Positions 57,663 to 64,000 of a stretch of 64,000 bases of DNA are shown here, piece after piece (the stretch's first letter is position 1; each line of letters starts with the position of its first letter). This DNA comes from Microbacterium sp. Yaish 1 (GTDB taxonomy: Bacteria > Actinomycetota > Actinomycetes > Actinomycetales > Microbacteriaceae), in assembly GCF_002245215.1 (NCBI RefSeq), contig NZ_NPMR01000002.1, forward strand, positions 744,001 through 808,000, written 5' to 3'. The translations under genes were made by a program, and so were the position numbers. The notes beneath the pieces are model-generated. The model did not search any database and was not told the origin of the DNA. It saw only the letters and a program-made list of their open reading frames with translations.

Positions 57663-57690
57663 GTTCAATCCTCGGACGCGCTCACGCGCA

Positions 57691-59484
57691 TCACTGGGTC
57701 ACGGGGAGCAGTGGCGTCTGCGAGTCGGACGGCATGATCCGGTAGTGCTTGAGCACCTGGGTCATGGCCTTCTGGAACGCCGGCCGGTTGGCTGCCGACA
57801 GACGCAGGGTCTTCGGCTCGTCGAATGCCGTCAGGACAACATACTTCGGATCGTCGGCGGGTGCGTAGCCGACCAGCGACGTGTAATACAGGTTGTCCTT
57901 GTACGCACCGGTGTTCGGGTCGACCTTCTGCGCGGTGCCGGTCTTGCCCGCCATGCGGTATCCGGGGATCGCGATGTCATCGGCGAGCGTGCCCTGAGCG
58001 AAGACGTTCTCGAGCATCTCGCTGACCTGGGTCGCGGTGCTCTCCTTGATGACACGTACCGGCTCCGGCAGATCGGGCTTGGTGACCGTGCCGTCGGACG
58101 CCGTGCAGGACTCGACGAGGCTCAGCGGCTCACGCACGCCGCCGTTGGCGATCGTCTGGTAGACCGATGCCACCTGCGGAGCCGTGACGGTGAACGCCTG
58201 GCCGAACGTCGTCGTGTAATAGGTCTGGTTGTCCCACTGGTCGGCAGGGATGTAGGTGCCCTTCGGCTCCCCCGACCAGTTGAGCGCCGTTCCCTCACCG
58301 ACACCGAACTTCTTGAGGTACTCGAGCCGGGTCTCCGGGTCGACCTGCGAGCCGAACTGCGACAGAGCGACGTTCGACGAGGTGACGAGTCCTCCGGTGA
58401 GCGTCAGGTTCTGGGCCTCGTGGTGCTCCGAGTCGTTGACGACGGCGCCGTTGGGGAACTCCATCCGGTCGGGCGACCATGCGGTGGAGAGCGGTGTCAG
58501 CCCGGCTGCCTCGATCGCGGTCGCCGCTGTGACGGGCTTGAACGTCGAGCCCGGCTCGTACGAGTCGCGGAAGAGGCGGCTGCCCCGGTCGGCGGGATCG
58601 GATGCAGCGATGTCGTTGAGATCGACGCTGGGATACTCGGCGGCGGCGCGGATCTTGCCGGTCGCGACCTCGACGACGAGGATCGATCCGCTCTCGGCCC
58701 CGAGGTTCTGGGTCTGCTCGGCGATCAGCTGCTGCATGTACCACTGCAGGTCGCGATCGATCGTGAGCTGCAGCGTCCCGCCGTTGACCGGTGCCGGGTC
58801 CTCGACCTCGGTGCCGGGGATGACGACGCCGTCGAGACCGCGCATGTAGCGGATCTTTCCGTCGCTGCTCTGCAGACACGAGTTCTGGAGAGCTTCCATC
58901 CCCTCGAGGGGCGTCTCGTCCGATCCGACGAAGCCGATGACGTTGCCCGCGACGGCACCGTCGGGGTAGGTGCGGTGCGGGTGCTGGTCGAAACCGACGA
59001 AGGGCAGCTTGAGGTCGGCCAGGGCACGATACTGCTCAGTGGAGATCCCCCGCTCGAGGTAGGCGAAGCGCGAGTCGGGGTCGGCGGCGACGGCGGTCGT
59101 GACGATGCTCTCGACCTCAGCGGCATCCTGCCCGGTGACAGCGGCGATCTCGGCTGCCAGCTCGGGCCAGGTGACCGTCACGGTCTGGCCGTCGTCGTTC
59201 TTGCGCTTGATCCCCTCGACCGCCAGCTTCGGGTCGATCTTCGCGTCGTAGACGGAGGTCGTCGTGGCCAACGTCGCACCGTTGGCGTCGGTGATGTCGC
59301 CGCGCGTGCCGAACAGGTCGGTCCCGGCCTCCATCGCGAGGTTGCGGGCGTCCGCCTCGTGCTCGTCGGCATTCACGACCTGGATGTCGACGAGCCGGAC
59401 GATGAACGAGACGACGACGATCAGGACGACGAGGAGTGCGACGACCGTACGGCGGCGCGGACTGCGGGTGGCTCGTGTCGTCAT
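57691..59484 (-). CDS. ftsI: Penicillin-binding protein, septal transpeptidase (FtsI/PBP3 class)
   Basis: Cross-links septal peptidoglycan with FtsW. 597 residues: short basic N-terminus, one transmembrane helix (VVALLVVLIVVVSFIVRLVD), the non-catalytic pedestal with FGTRGDITDANGATLATT and GKIRYMRG, then the transpeptidase domain: nucleophile Ser313 in PGSTFKP, the second motif as TSSNVALSQFG, and KTGTAQK. No PASTA domain. ATG start, 5 nt after the ftsL-like gene. Confidence 0.96.
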   Translation of the reverse strand: MTTRATRSPRRRTVVALLVVLIVVVSFIVRLVDIQVVNADEHEADARNLAMEAGTDLFGTRGDITDANGATLATTTSVYDAKIDPKLAVEGIKRKNDDGQTVTVTWPELAAEIAAVTGQDAAEVESIVTTAVAADPDSRFAYLERGISTEQYRALADLKLPFVGFDQHPHRTYPDGAVAGNVIGFVGSDETPLEGMEALQNSCLQSSDGKIRYMRGLDGVVIPGTEVEDPAPVNGGTLQLTIDRDLQWYMQQLIAEQTQNLGAESGSILVVEVATGKIRAAAEYPSVDLNDIAASDPADRGSRLFRDSYEPGSTFKPVTAATAIEAAGLTPLSTAWSPDRMEFPNGAVVNDSEHHEAQNLTLTGGLVTSSNVALSQFGSQVDPETRLEYLKKFGVGEGTALNWSGEPKGTYIPADQWDNQTYYTTTFGQAFTVTAPQVASVYQTIANGGVREPLSLVESCTASDGTVTKPDLPEPVRVIKESTATQVSEMLENVFAQGTLADDIAIPGYRMAGKTGTAQKVDPNTGAYKDNLYYTSLVGYAPADDPKYVVLTAFDEPKTLRLSAANRPAFQKAMTQVLKHYRIMPSDSQTPLLPVTQ

Positions 59485-59489
59485 GGTTC

Positions 59490-60110
59490 TCAGTGTGTGC
59501 TCGGGGCGGGCAATCCGTCTGCGATGGGCGGGGGTGTCGCACGATCGGCGCCCACCAGCTCATCCGTGCTCGTGCCGCTCTCGAGGCTCGCGGCGGGGTC
59601 GGTCACCAGCGGAACCCCGGCGACGAGCGAGTTCGCCACGGCGGCCCGACCGAGGGCGTCGACGTTCGAGTGCGATCCGGCCGCACTCGCCGAACCCAGC
59701 ACGGCGCCGTCGCTCAGTCGCAGGTAGCTCGGCGATTCGGCGATGACCATACCCAGCGCCGTCGCGTTCGCCGCGAGGTACTGGGGCGAGGCGAGCCCGG
59801 CGAGGTCATCCTGGATGATCTGCTTCTGCCAGGTGAGCTGACGCTGCTGCTGCGAGAGCGCCGAGATCTCGTACGAGGTCTGCGTGGTGAGGATCGACAG
59901 CCCCATCTGGACCGCACCGATGAGAACGGCACCCGACACCGCGATGATGCCGTAGAGCATGCGGGGGCGGCGGCGGCGCGCAGCACCGGTGACCAGGCGC
60001 AGATCGCGCTGGCGCTCGCGCTCTCCCTCGCGAGGGAGCCGGCCGGGGACGCTCGCGAAGAAGTCGTCGCCGAGCGGAGACGGGATGCGGGCGGTGTTGT
60101 CGGCGGTCAC
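59490..60110 (-). CDS. ftsL: FtsL-like bitopic septum-formation protein
   Basis: 206 residues with a basic cytoplasmic head, one transmembrane helix ([20 protein letters not shown]) and a short coiled coil ([20 protein letters not shown]) followed by a [12 protein letters not shown] segment, the layout of FtsL/FtsB. It then has an unusually long ~90-residue external tail rich in Ser/Ala/Pro. FtsL proteins diverge strongly, so the call rests on topology and position between rsmH and ftsI. GTG start overlapping the rsmH stop (GTGA). Confidence 0.8.
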   Translation of the reverse strand: MTADNTARIPSPLGDDFFASVPGRLPREGERERQRDLRLVTGAARRRRPRMLYGIIAVSGAVLIGAVQMGLSILTTQTSYEISALSQQQRQLTWQKQIIQDDLAGLASPQYLAANATALGMVIAESPSYLRLSDGAVLGSASAAGSHSNVDALGRAAVANSLVAGVPLVTDPAASLESGTSTDELVGADRATPPPIADGLPAPSTH

Positions 60111-61066
60111 GAGGCCTCCCTCATCCGTTCCGCCGCGCGCAGCCGGACGGGCGTCGCGCGGGGATTGCGTTCACGTTCTTCCTCGGATGCCAGCTCCGCA
60201 CCCCGGACCAGCAGCCGGAACCGCGGCGCGTGCTCGGGGAGCTCGACCGGCAGACCGCTGGGCGCGGTCGAGGACGACGCCTCGGCCAGCACGCGCTTGA
60301 CCGCGCGGTCCTCGAGCGACTGGTAGGACATCACGACGATGCGTCCGCCGACGGCCAGCGCGTCGAGCGCGGCGGGCAGCGCGCGCTCGAGCACGGCCAG
60401 CTCGGCGTTCACCTCGATGCGCAGCGCCTGGAACACCCGCTTGGCGGGGTGCCCCGCGCGATCGCGCTGCACGGCGACCGGGGTCGCGGCGATGAGCACG
60501 TCGACGAGCTCGCCGGATCGGGTGAGCGGAGCACGGCCGCGGGCCTCGATGATCGCTCGCGCGTATCGGCCGGCGAGCTTCTCCTCGCCGTAGCGCTCGA
60601 AGATGCGGCGCAGGTTGCCCTCGCTGTAGGTCGCGAGGATCTCGGCTGCGGTCGTGCCGGCGGTCTGATCCATCCGCATGTCGAGGGGCGCGTCCTGCGC
60701 ATACGCGAATCCGCGGTCCGCCTCGTCGAGCTGGAGCGAAGACACGCCCAGGTCGAACAGGATGCCGTCGACGCGGCGGATGCCGAGGGAGTCGAGCGCC
60801 TCGCGGATGCCGTCGTACACCGTGTGCACGAGGTCGACACGGTCGCCGAATCGGGCGAGGCGCTCCCCCGCGATGCGGAGCGCGTCGGTGTCGCGGTCGA
60901 GCCCGACCAGCCGCACACCGGGGAACCTCTCGAGGAGCGCTTCGGAGTGCCCGCCCATGCCTTCGGTGGCGTCGACGACGACGGCGCCCTCGTGCTGCAG
61001 GGCAGGGGCGAGGAGCTCGACGCAGCGGTCGAGCAGGACGGGGGTGTGGATGTCGTCGTTCGTCAT
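60107..61066 (-). CDS. rsmH: 16S rRNA (cytosine-1402-N4)-methyltransferase
   Basis: Also called MraW; methylates C1402 in the ribosomal decoding centre using SAM. 319 residues. SAM-binding segment [16 protein letters not shown], then [39 protein letters not shown] and [13 protein letters not shown], all typical. ATG start. It is separated from mraZ by 100 nt that fold into a nested stem-loop, possibly the actinobacterial mraW RNA motif. Confidence 0.97.
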   Translation of the reverse strand: MTNDDIHTPVLLDRCVELLAPALQHEGAVVVDATEGMGGHSEALLERFPGVRLVGLDRDTDALRIAGERLARFGDRVDLVHTVYDGIREALDSLGIRRVDGILFDLGVSSLQLDEADRGFAYAQDAPLDMRMDQTAGTTAAEILATYSEGNLRRIFERYGEEKLAGRYARAIIEARGRAPLTRSGELVDVLIAATPVAVQRDRAGHPAKRVFQALRIEVNAELAVLERALPAALDALAVGGRIVVMSYQSLEDRAVKRVLAEASSSTAPSGLPVELPEHAPRFRLLVRGAELASEEERERNPRATPVRLRAAERMREAS

Positions 61067-61100
61067 GATCGTGGTGGGACGGCCCCCGGAGCCCTGATCC

Positions 61101-61150
61101 CCCTCCGCTGCGACCTGACACCGGGGAAGTGCGTCAGGGCCAGCGGCTGA
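61101..61150 (-). ncRNA. Structured RNA between mraZ and rsmH, mraW-motif candidate
   Basis: On minus, CCGCTG (61146-61141) pairs with CAGCGG (61110-61105); inside, CCTGAC pairs with GTCAGG around a loop containing CTTCCCCGG. A motif named mraW has been described from comparative genomics in actinobacterial leaders of mraW; position and layout fit, but I cannot test the consensus. Confidence 0.45.
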
Positions 61151-61166
61151 GGATCACGGCCACGGG

Positions 61167-61598
61167 TCAGAAGAGTCCGGGGATCACCTCCTGCTCCATG
61201 TCGGAGTAGGCGTCTTCGTTGCCGGCGGCGTAGGCGTTCCAGGCGTCGGCATCCCAGATCTCGGCGTGTGCGCCGACACCGGTCATCACCAGTTCGCGCC
61301 CCAGTCCGGCGTAGGTGCGCAGGTGCGGCGGCACGGTGATGCGGTTCTGGCTGTCGGGCTTCTCCGCGCTCGCGCCGGACAGGAACATGCGCTGGAAGTC
61401 GCGGGCCTGCTTGTTCGTCAGGGGTGCTTCACGGATGCGCTCGTACACGCGCTCGAACTCCACGGTGCTGAACACGTAGAGACACCGCTCCTGACCGCGC
61501 GTCACGACGACACCGGGGCCGAGGTCGTCGCGGAATTTGGCGGGGAGGATGACGCGGCCCTTCTCGTCGAGCTTGGGGGTGTGCGTGCCGAGAAGCAT
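61167..61598 (-). CDS. mraZ: Transcriptional regulator MraZ
   Basis: Repressor of its own dcw operon. 143 residues with two SpoVT/AbrB-type swapped-hairpin domains: [20 protein letters not shown] (about 5-24) and [20 protein letters not shown] (about 80-99). ATG with GGAG about 8 nt upstream. Four direct repeats of 10-nt period lie upstream, matching the tandem sites MraZ binds, so autoregulation is expected. First gene of the dcw cluster. Confidence 0.96.
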   Translation of the reverse strand: MLLGTHTPKLDEKGRVILPAKFRDDLGPGVVVTRGQERCLYVFSTVEFERVYERIREAPLTNKQARDFQRMFLSGASAEKPDSQNRITVPPHLRTYAGLGRELVMTGVGAHAEIWDADAWNAYAAGNEDAYSDMEQEVIPGLF

Positions 61599-61635
61599 GG
61601 TGCTCCACCACCCCCTCCCGGCCCGTCGGTGCGCA

Positions 61636-61668
61636 CCACTTTACTCCACTTTCCTCCACTTCACTATG
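61636..61668 (-). promoter_or_regulatory. MraZ operator repeats and mraZ promoter
   Basis: On minus, AGTGG occurs three times at exact 10-nt spacing, with AGTGA as a fourth degenerate unit (AGTGGAGGAA, AGTGGAGTAA, AGTGGTGCGC). A -10 candidate CATAGT (61668-61663) abuts the repeats. MraZ binds such 10-nt-periodic GTGG/TGGG repeats in other bacteria. Confidence 0.75.
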
Positions 61669-61699
61669 GCAACGCCGCCCGTTCCTCCCCCCAGGGCAC

Positions 61700-61732
61700 A
61701 AAAAAGAGCACCGACCCGGAGGTCGGTGCTCT
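61700..61732 (-). terminator. Intrinsic terminator of the DUF3040 gene
   Basis: On minus, AGAGCACCGACC and GGTCGGTGCTCT form a perfect 12-bp stem with a 4-nt loop, followed by TTTTTTGTG. It insulates the dcw promoter from upstream transcription. Confidence 0.93.
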
Positions 61733-61751
61733 GAAGGTGAAGCGGGATGCG

Positions 61752-62123
61752 TCAGCGTTCGCCGTTGCGACGATCCCATCGGTCGTTCATGCGATCCATG
61801 AAACTCGACGACCGAGCAGCGGGCTTTCGCGTGCCGGTCGTGGCAGTGGGGCGGCTCGCGGTCCCGTTGCGAGAGGGCGTCAGCGCCAGGACGACGCCGC
61901 CGACCATCACGAGGAAGGCGACGACACCGATCGCGATGATGCTGCTCGAGACGCCGGCGATCAGTCCACCGAGGCCGAGGAGGACGAGGACCGCGCCGTA
62001 GACGATGTTGCGGTAGCTGAGGGACTGGCCTTCGCGCGGAGCACTGACGACGTCTGCTTCATTGCGCATGAGATGGCGTTCCATCTCGTCGAGCAGCCGC
62101 TGCTCCTGTTCTGACAGTGGCAT
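61752..62123 (-). CDS. DUF3040 membrane protein
   Basis: 123 residues. The N-terminal MPLSEQEQRLLDEMERHLMR is the DUF3040 signature, followed by two transmembrane helices (YGAVLVLLGLGGLIAGVSSS and AIGVVAFLVMVGGVVLALTP) and a basic tail with WDRRNGER. The family is actinobacterial and commonly precedes mraZ; its function is unknown. ATG with AGGGGG 6 nt upstream; -10 candidate TAGAAT at 62162-62157. Divergent from the prenyl synthase. Confidence 0.92.
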   Translation of the reverse strand: MPLSEQEQRLLDEMERHLMRNEADVVSAPREGQSLSYRNIVYGAVLVLLGLGGLIAGVSSSIIAIGVVAFLVMVGGVVLALTPSRNGTASRPTATTGTRKPAARSSSFMDRMNDRWDRRNGER

Positions 62124-62179
62124 GCATCCCCCTCTGTTCGGGTACCGGTGCGCCCGATTCTACGCGCGCTGATGAGAAC

Positions 62180-62185
62180 TAGGCT
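62180..62185 (+). promoter_or_regulatory. -10 element of leaderless prenyl synthase promoter
   Basis: TAGGCT, then AGGCCT, then the GTG of the synthase; no Shine-Dalgarno. Confidence 0.6.
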
Positions 62186-62191
62186 AGGCCT

Positions 62192-63265
62192 GTGACGAGC
62201 TCCACCGACCCGATCTCGACCGTTTCCCAGCGACTGGAAAGCTTCGCGTCGGATCGGCGGGCCGAGGTCGTCGATCTCGGGGCCGAAGCGGCCGATTTCG
62301 TCGACCGCGCCCTCGCCACCGTCGCCGGCGGCAAGCGACTGCGCGCCCGCTTCCTCGCGGCCGGTCACGCGGCAGCCGGCGCCTCCGCCGCCCACGCCGA
62401 CATCGCGGGCGTCGCCGCGTCCCTGGAGATCTTTCACGCCGCCGCATTGGTGCACGACGATCTCGTGGACAACTCCGACACACGGCGCGGGCGACCCGCC
62501 GCTCACCGGGCTCTCGAGGACGCGCACCGACGTTCCCAGTGGCAGGGTGACGCCGACGCCTTCGGGCGCGCTGCCGCGATCCTGCTCGGCGATCTGCTGA
62601 TCGCCTGGAGCGATGACCTCCTCGAGGACGCCATCGACGGGCACCCGAACGCGTCTGACGTACGCCGCCAGTACGCGACCATGCGCCGCGACGTCACCGT
62701 CGGACAGTACCTGGACGTCGCCGAGGAAGCGGCCTGGGCCACGGCGCCCGACGCCGACCACGCCGCCCGCGCTCTGCGCGTGGCGTCATACAAGTCGGCC
62801 CGGTACAGCGTGCAGCAGCCGCTGCTGATCGGCGCGGCGCTCGGTGGCGCCACCCCGCCGCAACGCGAAGCCCTCGCCGATTTCGGTCATGCCGTCGGGC
62901 TCGCCTTCCAGCTGCGCGACGACGTGCTCGGAGTCTTCGGCGACGCCGCGGTGACGGGAAAGCCCTCGGGCGATGATCTCCGCGAGGGCAAGCGGACCGT
63001 TCTCATCGCGTACGCCCGCGAAGCGATGGACGACGAGGGTCGGGCGGATCTCGACGCGGCGCTCGGCGACCGGACGCTCGATGAGGCGACCATCGCGCGC
63101 CTGCAGAAGGTCATCGAGGACAGCGGAGCGATCCGGCGTCTCGAGAGCGAGATCGATCGGCTCTCCGCCGCGGCCGATACCGCGCTGGAGAACGCTCCGA
63201 TCGGGGAGCCCGAGGCCGCCGCGCTCCGCGAGATCGCCGACGCGGCGATCCGTCGGTCCGCCTGA
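62192..63265 (+). CDS. Polyprenyl diphosphate synthase (trans-isoprenyl)
   Basis: Condenses isopentenyl diphosphate units to geranylgeranyl or longer chain diphosphates, feeding menaquinone or carotenoid synthesis. 357 residues. First aspartate motif DDLVD at Asp89-Asp93 within LVHDDLVDNSDTRRG; the second reads LRDDVLGVFGD, with Gly at the position of the last Asp, as common in actinobacterial enzymes. GGKRLRARF is the substrate-binding segment. Exact chain length cannot be set by eye. Probably leaderless GTG start. Confidence 0.9.
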   Translation: MTSSTDPISTVSQRLESFASDRRAEVVDLGAEAADFVDRALATVAGGKRLRARFLAAGHAAAGASAAHADIAGVAASLEIFHAAALVHDDLVDNSDTRRGRPAAHRALEDAHRRSQWQGDADAFGRAAAILLGDLLIAWSDDLLEDAIDGHPNASDVRRQYATMRRDVTVGQYLDVAEEAAWATAPDADHAARALRVASYKSARYSVQQPLLIGAALGGATPPQREALADFGHAVGLAFQLRDDVLGVFGDAAVTGKPSGDDLREGKRTVLIAYAREAMDDEGRADLDAALGDRTLDEATIARLQKVIEDSGAIRRLESEIDRLSAAADTALENAPIGEPEAAALREIADAAIRRSA

Positions 63266-63299
63266 CCCGCGCGTCGGAGCGGCGACCGCCCCGACGGGC

Positions 63300-63650
63300 T
63301 CAGGCAAGGGTCTGGGCGACCCTGCGCACCTCGCTCTTGCGTCCGGCTCGCAGCGCGGCGATGGGTGCCGCGCCGATCGAGTCCTCGGTGGCGAACAGCC
63401 AATCGATCGCCTCGTCATCCGAGAATCCGGCGTCGTGCAGCACGGTGATGGTGCCGCGAAGCGACGAGAGCGGCGCGCCGTCGAGGAAGAACGCCTCGGG
63501 AATGCGGAGCGTGCCGTCGCGACGCGACCCGATGAGGTGATTCTCATCCAGGAGACGACGGACGCGGCTGAGCGTCTCGCCCGTCAGGTCGACCACCTCG
63601 GGCAGCGTCAGCCAGGACAGGGGAACGACGGGGTAATCGGGAGTGCTCAC
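63300..63650 (-). CDS. Rv2175c-like DNA-binding protein
   Basis: 116 residues: a winged-helix-like N-terminal half (SWLTLPEVVDLTGETLSRVRRLLDE) and a C-terminal Rv2175c-type domain (VPEAFF-like RIPEAFFLDGAPLSSLRGTITVLHDAGFSDDEAIDWLF). The M. tuberculosis homologue is a DNA-binding substrate of the kinase PknL and, as here, lies near a prenyl synthase. No kinase gene is in the window. GTG start; CATAGT ends 6 nt upstream, so probably leaderless. Confidence 0.85.
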   Translation of the reverse strand: MSTPDYPVVPLSWLTLPEVVDLTGETLSRVRRLLDENHLIGSRRDGTLRIPEAFFLDGAPLSSLRGTITVLHDAGFSDDEAIDWLFATEDSIGAAPIAALRAGRKSEVRRVAQTLA

Positions 63651-63656
63651 CCCTTC

Positions 63657-63662
63657 ACTATG
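63657..63662 (-). promoter_or_regulatory. -10 element of leaderless Rv2175c-like gene
   Basis: CATAGT on minus, then GAAGGG, then the GTG. Confidence 0.45.
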
Positions 63663-63702
63663 TCACCTCCCACCGGAGCCACGGGGCGTCTCTTCGGTCG
63701 CT

Positions 63703-63749
63703 TTCACACCAGTCACAGCGGTCACTTCGGTTGACACCTCTCACAGCGG
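63703..63749 (+). promoter_or_regulatory. 9-nt-periodic MtrA-like boxes and promoter of the exported-protein gene
   Basis: Consecutive 9-mers TTCACACCA, GTCACAGCG and GTCACTTCG (63703-63729), then a -35-like TTGACA (63731-63736) and another TCACAGCGG (63741-63749). GTCACAgcg direct repeats are the described recognition sequence of the actinobacterial response regulator MtrA. Confidence 0.6.
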
Positions 63750-63788
63750 CATGTCAGCGTTTCGGAGACCTCCGAGAAGGGACCCTCC

Positions 63789-64000
63789 GTGCGCCGCGAC
63801 TCGATCTCTCCCCCGCACCGTCCGCGACCCCGCCTGCGCGGCGCCGTCGCGCCCGCCGTCGTCGGGTCCATCGCCCTGAGCCTGACGGCGCAGCCCGCCG
63901 CCGCGGCGCCGATGACCGACACCGCGCATCGGGATGCGGCTCCCGGTGCCTCGTTCCGGGCCGCTCCCGCGGCCGCCGGCGCGGCGCGTCCGCTCTCCGC
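63789..64000 (+). CDS. Exported protein, N-terminal fragment (cut by window edge)
   Basis: Seventy codons are visible and the frame is open at the window end. The GTG start has AAGGGA about 6 nt upstream. The N-terminus is basic (RRDSISPPHRPRPRLRG), followed by a hydrophobic stretch (AVAPAVVGSIALSLTAQPA) ending in AAAAPM, a plausible signal-peptidase I site, then an Ala-rich linker (APAAAGAARPLS). Enzymatic domains would lie beyond the edge. MtrA-type boxes upstream and the location suggest a cell-wall hydrolase, perhaps LysM-containing, but that is inference only. Confidence 0.65.
   Translation, partial: MRRDSISPPHRPRPRLRGAVAPAVVGSIALSLTAQPAAAAPMTDTAHRDAAPGASFRAAPAAAGAARPLS

Overview
The window is high-GC DNA (about 70% by eye) with GTG and TTG starts, a full set of actinobacterial housekeeping genes and several actinobacteria-specific families (WhiA, Wag31, SepF, CtaF, QcrCAB with a di-haem cytochrome c, DUF3043, DUF3040, an Rv2175c-like protein). 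Gene content and order fit a Microbacteriaceae member, most likely Microbacterium. I see no CRISPR array, rRNA, tRNA, transposase or prophage. One non-coding island between the two respiratory gene blocks carries degenerate palindromic repeats.

Layout. 1-3156 (minus): the start of pgk, gap, an inserted sodA, and whiA. 3198-12464: nucleotide-excision repair (rapZ-uvrC-uvrA operon, then uvrB and coaE), interrupted by a divergent OhrR-type regulator and a small zinc-ribbon gene. 12556-16139: a two-component island (response regulator, degenerate GGDEF membrane protein, sensor kinase). 16264-23365: rpsA, YchJ-type protein, a lipoprotein/PKD-like pair, a 5'-3' exonuclease, a PHP protein, a small membrane protein and trpD. 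23496-32314: the bc1-aa3 respiratory supercomplex as two blocks (ctaE-qcrCAB on plus, ctaCDF on minus), with a leaderless rhodanese and about 800 bp of non-coding repeats between them. 32424-42566: erpA, an M20 peptidase, DUF3043, hisD-nrdR-pyrD, a linker-rich membrane protein and dnaE. 42614-43686: a Nudix and a cyclodeaminase-like gene. 43720-61598 (minus): lspA/RluA genes and the division/cell-wall (dcw) cluster from mraZ through ftsI, murF, mraY, murD, ftsW, murG, murC, ftsQ, ftsZ, yggS, sepF, yggT and wag31. 61752-64000: DUF3040, a polyprenyl diphosphate synthase, an Rv2175c-like DNA-binding protein and the start of an exported protein.

How the genes work together. The dcw block makes the lipid-linked peptidoglycan precursor (MurF, MraY, MurD, MurG, MurC), polymerises and cross-links it at the septum (FtsW, FtsI, FtsQ, FtsL-like) and positions the Z-ring and poles (FtsZ, SepF, Wag31). 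murE is absent from its normal slot between ftsI and murF. CtaC/D/E/F and QcrA/B/C form the electron-transfer supercomplex.

The most striking window-wide signal is at translation starts. At least a dozen first-in-operon genes have no Shine-Dalgarno sequence; instead a TAnnnT -10 hexamer lies exactly 6-7 nt before the ATG/GTG, which predicts leaderless mRNAs. Other notable signals are 9-nt-periodic MtrA-like boxes before the exported protein at the right edge, MraZ-type 10-nt repeats before mraZ, a possible mraW-type RNA between mraZ and rsmH, and the palindromic island at 28.4-29.2 kb.
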